Shown: positions 1 to 5,879 of the stretch, one piece after another | How the letters are laid out: the number at the start of each line of letters is the position of its first letter | Numbering within the stretch: position 1 is the first letter of the stretch | DNA from: Campylobacteraceae bacterium | GTDB lineage: Bacteria; Campylobacterota; Campylobacteria; Campylobacterales; Campylobacteraceae | Direction of reading: 5' to 3' | Assembly: GCA_031282125.1 (NCBI GenBank) | Contig: JAITEH010000077.1 | Location: forward strand, 1-5,879 | DNA length: 5,879 nt | Program-made: the position numbers and the translations under genes | Notes under the pieces: generated by a model | What the model saw: only the letters and a program-made list of their open reading frames with translations | Database searches by the model: none | Told to the model about the DNA's origin: nothing

Positions 1-309
1 AAATCAAACTGCGTGGTTTATGTGAAAAACAGCGTTATGGTGGCTATCGGCATGGGAATGACGAGCAGAGTGGACGCTGCCAAATCAGCGCTTTTGAAAG
101 CCAAAGATATGGGACTTGACGTAACGGGCGCAGCTCTTGCAAGCGAAGCGTTTTTCCCGTTTAGGGACAGTATAGACGCGGCGGCAAGTGCGGGCGTAAA
201 ATCGATAATAGAACCAGGCGGAAGTATAAGAGACGATGAAGTGATACAAGCGGCAGACGAGCATGGAATCGCTTTGTATTTTACTGAAGTACGGCATTTT
301 TTGCATTAA
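1..309 (+). CDS. purH: PurH C-terminus: bifunctional AICAR formyltransferase/IMP cyclohydrolase (5'-truncated by window edge)
   Basis: This is the last 102 codons of purH, read in frame from base 1 and ending in tandem stops TAA-TAA (307-312). PurH catalyses the last two steps of cytosolic de novo purine synthesis: formyl transfer from 10-formyl-THF to AICAR, then closure to IMP. Only the end of the C-terminal transformylase domain is present. Hallmarks seen are K-S-N at the edge, the run [14 protein letters not shown], then [13 protein letters not shown], the segment [12 protein letters not shown], and the family-typical end D-E-H-G-I-A-L-Y-F...R-H-F-L-H. The GTG at 13 is an internal codon, not a start, because the reading frame and the PurH similarity continue upstream to the edge. 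No degradation is visible. It lies 103 bp upstream of pyrH on the same strand and probably belongs to a separate transcript, given the hairpin that follows. Confidence 0.97.
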   Translation, partial: KSNCVVYVKNSVMVAIGMGMTSRVDAAKSALLKAKDMGLDVTGAALASEAFFPFRDSIDAAASAGVKSIIEPGGSIRDDEVIQAADEHGIALYFTEVRHFLH

Positions 310-319
310 TAAAAAATAC

Positions 320-1132
<813 letters not shown>

Positions 1133-1151
1133 ATTTTTAAAAAGGATACAC

Positions 1152-1367
1152 ATGAGAAGTGAACAAATAACCGCAAGAGCCCTAAAAGCTACAGGCGATG
1201 ACAGATACAAATTAGCAGTCCTTGTCTCAAAAAGGTCTGAACAAATCTCCGTCGGCGCAAAACCGCTTGTGGAGAATACGCAGGGTTTAAAACCAGTAGA
1301 TATAGCTTTGCTGGAGATATCCGAAGGCAAAATATCTCTTGAAAATATAGAGGAAAAAAACTCATAA
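1152..1367 (+). CDS. rpoZ: DNA-directed RNA polymerase omega subunit
   Basis: This 71-residue protein matches the short omega subunit, which chaperones and clamps the beta' subunit during RNA polymerase assembly. Recognisable parts are the N-terminal R-S-E-Q-I-T-A-R-A-L-K-A, the core D-R-Y-K-L-A-V-L-V-S-K-R-S-E-Q (residues 17-31), then K-P-L-V (37-40) and the C-terminal K-P-V-D-I-A-L-L-E-I-S-E-G-K-I (47-61), all typical of epsilonproteobacterial and related omegas. The ATG follows AAAGGA (1141-1146) with five bases between. It sits between pyrH and spoT. The position next to the (p)ppGpp enzyme is notable because in E. coli omega forms part of a ppGpp-binding site on RNA polymerase. The N-terminus here reads M-R-S-E rather than the E. 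coli M-A-R-V, so that site may not be conserved. Confidence 0.93.
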   Translation: MRSEQITARALKATGDDRYKLAVLVSKRSEQISVGAKPLVENTQGLKPVDIALLEISEGKISLENIEEKNS

Positions 1368-1371
1368 TCAA

Positions 1372-3567
1372 ATGGGCGATCATATACTAGACAGCCTTGA
1401 CGAACTGCTAAAAAAAATCGGCGCCTGCAAAAATATAGAAGAGGCGAAAAATATACTTTTTAGCGAGTTCAAAGGGCAGCGTGATAATATCCAAAAAGCC
1501 ATAGAGCTTGCAGTCAAACAGCATGAAGGGCAGTTTAGAAAAAGCGGCGAACCGTATGTGATACATCCGCTTTTGGTATCGGCTATCGTGGCAAGATACG
1601 GCGGCGATGAGACTATGGTCATAACGGCTTTACTGCATGACGTGGTGGAAGATACCGAAACTACCACAGAAGAAGTAGCGCAAATGTTCGGGCAAGACGC
1701 TGCCAATCTTGTGGATGGGCTGACTAAAATCATGACGATAAGAGAAGATAAATTGGCTCCGTCAAGCTCGGGTGAAAAGCTCATGAGTTCGGCTATGAAT
1801 TTTCGCAAAATGCTGGTAGCCTCCATAAGCGACGTGAGGGTTTTGGTCATCAAGCTTTGCGACAGACTCCACAATATGATGACCCTAAGCGCGCTTCCTC
1901 CGAATAAACAAAAAAGAATAGCCGAAGAGACACTCGTGGTTTACGCTCCCATAGCTCACAGGCTTGGCATCTCATCTATAAAAAACTATCTTGAAGATTA
2001 CAGCTTTTATTATATCATGCCCGAAGAGTACAAAAAAATAGACGAATATCTGGTAGAGCATAAACAGCAGTTTCAGCTAAGACTAAATCTCTTTTTGGAC
2101 AAGATAAATACGCTTTTACAGCAAAACGGTTTCAGCGACGGCGATTATGAGCTTGAGAAGAGGATCAAACACCACTACTCCATATACATCAAAATGCAGC
2201 GCAAAGGTATCAGTATCGAGGAAGTTTTAGACCTTTTAGCGATTAGGATTATCACGAAAGAGACGCTTGACTGTTATAAAGCTTTGGGGCTTTTGCACCA
2301 ATATTTCAATCCCATCATTTCACGTTTTAAAGACTATGTCGCGATACCAAAAGACAACGGTTATCAGACGATTCATACGACGATATTTGACGACAAATCA
2401 ATCATAGAAGCGCAAATCCGCACTTTGGATATGCATAATGTCGCGGAGTTTGGCGTCGCGGCTCATTGGAAATATAAATACTCGGGCGGTATCAATCCAA
2501 AGCTTGATTGGCTCAATGAGATAAAAAGCAAAGAGGGCGAGAGCGGCGATGCGGCGGAATTTTACGAATTTGCCAAAGACAGCTATCTGTACAGCGAAGA
2601 TATAGCTGTTTTTTCGCCAAAAGGCGATATTTTTACGCTTTCGCGCGGCGCGACGGTATTGGATTTTGCGTACGAGATACACACGCAGATAGGCTCTCAT
2701 GCAAAAGAAGCGTTTGTAAACAGACAAAAAGCGCCGCTTTTAACGGAGCTTAAAAACGGCGATATAGTGCGCATCATAACAAGCGAAGAGCCGATATATA
2801 GGTGCAGTTGGGTCAACAGCGTCAAAACAGGAAAAGCAAGAACAGCCATCATGCAGGCGTGCCGCCAAAAAGTAAGAGAGATAAATTACCGTGTGGCGAT
2901 AGATATATTGCTTGGGATTTTCAACACGAAAGAGAGCAGGCTTTTGACATGGCTCAAAAAAGAGAGACTTGACAAGAAAATAGACAAAGCCGCTACGGAT
3001 TCGATATATCTGCAAGACGTTGTAAATGCTCTGAAAAAATATCCGATAGGCGAAAAGGTGATTTTGCCGTTTTTGAATCGCAACAAATATCAAGTAAAAA
3101 AGCAAAAATTTGAAAATATAGTCGTTTACTCAAATCAAAATGTAAATTCCGTCACTTTCGACTACTGCTGTCATCCAAAAAGAGGCGACGACATCATAGG
3201 ATTTGTGAAAAAAGCAGATGTGATAGTCCATCACAAAATGTGTGAACGCGCCGCAAAATTGATGGAGACAAAAGAGCCGATGATATTTGTCAAATGGACA
3301 AGAGATGCGCCGGGACAATACAAAATGCTTGTCAGTATCGAAAACAAGCGCGGCTCATTGGCAGCATTTTTGGCATTTTTAGTGAAAATGCAGGTAAATT
3401 TGCAGACTATAGAGTTAAACAAAGCCGAAGACGGCGCTGTAGAGTATTTTAAGATGGTCATAGAGCTCCCCGAAAATATCAGACCTGAACAGGTGAGAGA
3501 TAATATCAAAGAGCGGTACAAACTGTTGGATTTTGTATCTTTAAACGATGCGTACAAAACAAGATAA
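1372..3567 (+). CDS. spoT: Bifunctional (p)ppGpp synthetase/hydrolase, long RelA-SpoT homologue
   Basis: Makes (p)ppGpp from ATP plus GTP/GDP and degrades it, setting the stringent response. The 731 residues are full length. The HD hydrolase domain (about 40-195) keeps R56, H65, H89-D90, E93-D94 and D164-R-L-H-N168, which align with known metal and catalytic residues. The synthetase domain (about 235-370) has R264 and K266, D287 in L-D-L-L-A-I-R, R318-F-K-D321 (the R-x-K-D signature of bifunctional enzymes rather than RelA's E-x-D-D), N-G-Y-Q-T-I-H (329-335) and E346 in I-E-A-Q-I-R-T. A TGS domain spans about 411-470, a cysteine motif with C599, C600, H601 and C624 follows the helical linker, and an ACT domain covers about 637-729. 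Both activities are therefore predicted. The ATG is four bases after the rpoZ stop with no close Shine-Dalgarno (nearest AGAGGA at 1349-1354, 17 bases away), which suggests reinitiation. M170 replaces the arginine common in H-N-M-R-T-L. Confidence 0.96.
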   Translation: MGDHILDSLDELLKKIGACKNIEEAKNILFSEFKGQRDNIQKAIELAVKQHEGQFRKSGEPYVIHPLLVSAIVARYGGDETMVITALLHDVVEDTETTTEEVAQMFGQDAANLVDGLTKIMTIREDKLAPSSSGEKLMSSAMNFRKMLVASISDVRVLVIKLCDRLHNMMTLSALPPNKQKRIAEETLVVYAPIAHRLGISSIKNYLEDYSFYYIMPEEYKKIDEYLVEHKQQFQLRLNLFLDKINTLLQQNGFSDGDYELEKRIKHHYSIYIKMQRKGISIEEVLDLLAIRIITKETLDCYKALGLLHQYFNPIISRFKDYVAIPKDNGYQTIHTTIFDDKSIIEAQIRTLDMHNVAEFGVAAHWKYKYSGGINPKLDWLNEIKSKEGESGDAAEFYEFAKDSYLYSEDIAVFSPKGDIFTLSRGATVLDFAYEIHTQIGSHAKEAFVNRQKAPLLTELKNGDIVRIITSEEPIYRCSWVNSVKTGKARTAIMQACRQKVREINYRVAIDILLGIFNTKESRLLTWLKKERLDKKIDKAATDSIYLQDVVNALKKYPIGEKVILPFLNRNKYQVKKQKFENIVVYSNQNVNSVTFDYCCHPKRGDDIIGFVKKADVIVHHKMCERAAKLMETKEPMIFVKWTRDAPGQYKMLVSIENKRGSLAAFLAFLVKMQVNLQTIELNKAEDGAVEYFKMVIELPENIRPEQVRDNIKERYKLLDFVSLNDAYKTR

Positions 3568-3575
3568 GGGCGATA

Positions 3576-4784
3576 ATGAAAGAGAATATAAAAACAGCAT
3601 TGGAAGAGATAAAGCGCGGAGTTGCCGAGATAATAGACCATGAGAGGATAGAGGCGTTAGTCGCGGCATTTTTTGAAAAAGGTGAGAATTTCTATGTAAA
3701 GGCAGGATTTGACCCGACTGCTCCTGATCTGCATTTAGGGCATACGGTGCTTTTGCAAAAAATGGCTCAGCTTCAAAAATACGGCGCGATAGTGCAGTTT
3801 TTGATAGGCGATTTCACGGCGCAGATAGGCGACCCGACAGGCAAAAACGAAACAAGAAAAAAGCTTGACAAAGAGAGCGTTTTGAAAAACGCCAAAACTT
3901 ACGAAGAGCAAGTTTATAAGGTATTGGACAAGACAAAAACACAGATAGTATTTAACTCCAAATGGCTAAATGAGCTTGGAACGGCGGGATTAGTCGAACT
4001 TACAACGACTTTTAGCGTAGCAAGAATGCTTGAAAGAGAGGATTTTGAAAAACGTTACCGCTCCCAAACGCCGATATCTATCAGCGAATTTATATATCCG
4101 CTGCTGCAAGGCTATGACAGCGTTGCACTAAAATGCGATATAGAGATGGGTGGAACAGACCAGAAGTTTAACCTCCTCATGGGACGCCAATTGCAAAGAG
4201 TTTACGGCGCTGGAAAAGAGCAGGCGGTTGTTATGATGCCGCTGCTAGAAGGATTGGACGGCGTAAATAAGATGAGTAAATCGCTTGGAAATTACATCGG
4301 CGTAACAGACGAGCCAAACTCAATGTTTGCCAAAATACTTAGCATAAGCGATGAGCTCATGTGGAGATATTACGAACTCTTAAGCTCCAAAAGCATAAGC
4401 GAAATAGATGCTTTGAAAGAGGGCGTAAAGAACGGCTCTCTTCATCCAAAACAGATAAAAGAGGAGCTTGGCATCGAAATAACGTCGCGTTTTCACTCTC
4501 AAAGCGCGGCAAATGCGGCAAAAGAGGAGTTTGACAAAATCCACAAACAAAACGATTTGCCAAGCGATATGGAAGAGTTTAGCTTAAATGCTCCCGTTTG
4601 GATAGCAAAAGCTCTTGTGGACTGTAAACTCTCTCCATCCACTTCACAAGCCAGACGCGATATAGCCTCAGGGGCTGCGAAGTTGAATCAAGGTAAAATA
4701 AGCGACGAACAGTTACAACTCACAGGCGGCGAGTATATACTCCAAGTAGGCAAACGCAAATTTGCAAAATTAAAGGTAACATGA
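3576..4784 (+). CDS. tyrS: Tyrosyl-tRNA synthetase (class I)
   Basis: Cytosolic enzyme charging tRNA(Tyr) with tyrosine through a tyrosyl-adenylate. Its 402 residues fit the roughly 400-residue bacterial TyrS subgroup. Class I signatures are H53-L-G-H56 (HIGH box), preceded by F-D-P-T-A-P-D-L, and K232-M-S-K-S236 (KMSKS loop). Other family segments are I-G-D-F-T-A-Q-I-G-D-P-T-G-K (77-90), the tyrosine-pocket region Q-G-Y-D-S-V-A-L-K (178-186) and G-G-T-D-Q-K-F-N (192-199). The C-terminal S4-like RNA-binding domain (about 340-400) contains S-T-S-Q-A-R-R-D-I. The TrpRS alternative is excluded by overall sequence and the S4 domain. The start is eight bases after the spoT stop; TAAGGG (3565-3570), overlapping that stop, is a plausible ribosome binding site. 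The stop overlaps the next gene by four bases. No tRNA-like T-box leader is present, so control is probably from the operon promoter. Confidence 0.97.
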   Translation: MKENIKTALEEIKRGVAEIIDHERIEALVAAFFEKGENFYVKAGFDPTAPDLHLGHTVLLQKMAQLQKYGAIVQFLIGDFTAQIGDPTGKNETRKKLDKESVLKNAKTYEEQVYKVLDKTKTQIVFNSKWLNELGTAGLVELTTTFSVARMLEREDFEKRYRSQTPISISEFIYPLLQGYDSVALKCDIEMGGTDQKFNLLMGRQLQRVYGAGKEQAVVMMPLLEGLDGVNKMSKSLGNYIGVTDEPNSMFAKILSISDELMWRYYELLSSKSISEIDALKEGVKNGSLHPKQIKEELGIEITSRFHSQSAANAAKEEFDKIHKQNDLPSDMEEFSLNAPVWIAKALVDCKLSPSTSQARRDIASGAAKLNQGKISDEQLQLTGGEYILQVGKRKFAKLKVT

Positions 4785-5869
4785 TGGATTCACTAAAAAT
4801 AGGACAATACACCATAAAATTCCCGATAGTGCAGGGCGGCATGGGTATCGGCGTCAGTTGGGACAGACTTGCGGGTACGGTAAGCAAAGAGGGCGGACTT
4901 GGCGTTATAAGCGCGATAGGAACGGGATATTATCAAAATATGCGTTTTGCAGAGAAAATCATCAACTCCCGTCCGTATGAGACTCATAACGCATACTCAT
5001 TCGAGGCGTTAAAAGAGATAGTCAAAAACGCACGCAAAATATGCGCTTCCAAACCGCTTGGCGTAAATATAATGTGTGCTATCAATGACTACAGCAGAGT
5101 AGTAGTGGACGCTTGCAAAAGCGGTATAGATATTATTATTTCAGGGGCTGGTCTGCCTACAAATCTGCCCGAACTTACAAAAAATTTCCCGCATATAGCT
5201 CTCGTACCGATAGTCTCCAGCGCAAAAGCGTTAAAGATTATCTGTAAGCGTTGGACACAGCGATATAACCGCATACCTGACGCCGTTGTGCTTGAAGGCC
5301 CTTTAAGCGGCGGACACCAAGGCTTTACGTATGAGCAGTGCGCCATGGAAGAGTATCAGCTTGAAAATCTAATCGGACCAGTAAAAGACGAGATAAAAGA
5401 GTGGGGCGATTTCCCGCTTATCGCGGCAGGCGGCATTTGGGACAAAAACGATATAGACAAAGTTTTCTCTTTGGGCGCCAACGGCGTACAGATGGCGACG
5501 CGTTTTATCGGTACTCATGAATGCGACGCAGACGAAGTATTTAAAAAAGTGATTGTTGACGCCAAAAAAGAGGATATACAACTTCTAAAATCACCCGTAG
5601 GATATCCAGCAAGAGGCGTAAGAACCAATCTCATAAAACTTGTGGACAGAAGAGAAGGACCTCCTATCAAATGTATCAGCAATTGCGTAACTCCATGCCA
5701 AAGAGGCAAAGAGGCAAAAGAGGTTGGGTATTGCATAGCTGACCGTCTTGCGGACGCATGGGCAGGCAAAGCAGAGACGGGACTTTTTTTTACGGGTGCA
5801 AACGGATATAAACTTAAAGAGATTATAAGCGTTAAAGAGTTGATGAATAAACTGATAAACGGGGAATGA
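4781..5869 (+). CDS. Nitronate monooxygenase / 2-nitropropane dioxygenase-like FMN flavoprotein
   Basis: TIM-barrel FMN oxidoreductase of the NMO/FabK/YrpB-like family, 362 residues, predicted cytosolic. Family marks: P-I-V-Q-G-G-M-G-I-G (15-24), G-G-L-G-V-I-S-A (38-45), S-G-A-G-L-P (121-126), E-G-P-L-S-G-G-H-Q-G (172-181) with the conserved histidine H179, A-A-G-G-I (215-219) and G-A-N-G-V-Q-M-A-T-R-F (232-242) for FMN phosphate. The C-terminus has C298-x3-C302-x3-C306-x11-C318 and then G-L-F-F-T-G-A-N-G-Y. The substrate cannot be read from sequence; nitronate oxidation is the family label, and FabK-like enoyl reduction or a quinone reductase role remain open. It overlaps tyrS by ATGA (4781-4784). 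AAAGG (4772-4776) is four bases before the first ATG and seven before the adjacent second one (4784), so Met2 may be the true start. From memory, a homologue sits after tyrS in H. pylori and C. jejuni. Confidence 0.88.
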   Translation: MMDSLKIGQYTIKFPIVQGGMGIGVSWDRLAGTVSKEGGLGVISAIGTGYYQNMRFAEKIINSRPYETHNAYSFEALKEIVKNARKICASKPLGVNIMCAINDYSRVVVDACKSGIDIIISGAGLPTNLPELTKNFPHIALVPIVSSAKALKIICKRWTQRYNRIPDAVVLEGPLSGGHQGFTYEQCAMEEYQLENLIGPVKDEIKEWGDFPLIAAGGIWDKNDIDKVFSLGANGVQMATRFIGTHECDADEVFKKVIVDAKKEDIQLLKSPVGYPARGVRTNLIKLVDRREGPPIKCISNCVTPCQRGKEAKEVGYCIADRLADAWAGKAETGLFFTGANGYKLKEIISVKELMNKLINGE

Positions 5870-5879
5870 TGATAAAAAG
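5866..5879 (+). CDS. Start of a downstream ORF, truncated by window edge
   Basis: ATG at 5866 overlaps the preceding stop as ATGA, and a second in-frame ATG follows at 5869. The frame reads M-M-I-K before the window ends. GGGG (5861-5864) is four bases from the second ATG and could serve as ribosome binding site. Too short to identify from sequence. By remembered synteny with H. pylori and C. jejuni, an N-acetylmuramoyl-L-alanine amidase (amiA-like) gene would be expected here; this is inference only. Confidence 0.5.

Noticed and set aside
13..309. Separate 98-residue gene starting at GTG 13
   Set aside because: The frame is open to the left edge with PurH residues upstream, so this is the truncated end of purH, not a small independent gene.
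1380..1874. 164-codon open frame on the minus strand inside spoT
   Set aside because: It is wholly antisense to the well-supported HD domain of spoT, its translation is serine-rich and low in complexity with no recognisable domain, and it looks like a codon-bias shadow.
2398..3105. Minus-strand open frames of 109 and 121 codons inside spoT
   Set aside because: They are antisense to the synthetase/TGS and linker regions; the aromatic- and arginine-rich translations are typical of reverse-complemented AT-rich coding sequence.
3231..3641. 136-codon minus-strand open frame across the spoT-tyrS junction
   Set aside because: It is antisense to the conserved SpoT ACT domain and the TyrS start, with no family resemblance and no convincing start signal.
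5784..5791. T8 tract in the flavoprotein gene as a phase-variation switch
   Set aside because: Campylobacterota contingency loci I know of mostly use longer poly-G/C tracts; T8 encoding L-F-F in a conserved G-L-F-F-T-G segment is explained by the protein sequence.

Overview
The window looks like a piece of chromosome from a Campylobacterota (epsilonproteobacterial) genome, probably a free-living Sulfurimonas/Sulfuricurvum-like or related lineage; the genus cannot be settled from this sequence. The reasons are the moderate AT-richness, heavy use of ATA (Ile) and AGA (Arg) codons, very tight gene packing on one strand, and above all the gene order pyrH-rpoZ-spoT-tyrS-flavin oxidoreductase. From memory, that is the order in Campylobacter jejuni and Helicobacter pylori, where an N-acetylmuramoyl-L-alanine amidase gene follows.

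Layout: 1-309 is the 3' end of purH (last step of IMP synthesis). 310-412 is the only real intergenic region; it holds an imperfect hairpin with a T-rich tail, a perfect 9-bp direct repeat and promoter-like sequence. From 413 to the right edge runs an apparently single operon: pyrH (413-1132), rpoZ (1152-1367), spoT (1372-3567), tyrS (3576-4784), a nitronate-monooxygenase-like flavoprotein (4781-5869), and the first codons of a further ORF (from 5866 or 5869). Junctions are +19, +4, +8, -4 and about -4 nt, so co-transcription and translational coupling are likely.

The operon groups nucleotide supply (UMP kinase), transcription (RNA polymerase omega), stringent-response control (bifunctional (p)ppGpp synthetase/hydrolase) and translation (tyrosyl-tRNA synthetase). 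This makes growth-rate coordination a reasonable theme, but it is inferred from context only. All complete genes are full length with their catalytic motifs intact.

No mobile element, CRISPR array, tRNA, rRNA or clear sign of horizontal transfer was seen. This is an ordinary housekeeping region and I found no new biological system. The points worth a second look are small: the purH-pyrH leader, the lack of a good ribosome binding site before spoT, an omega N-terminus unlike the E. coli ppGpp-binding one, and a four-cysteine cluster in the flavoprotein.
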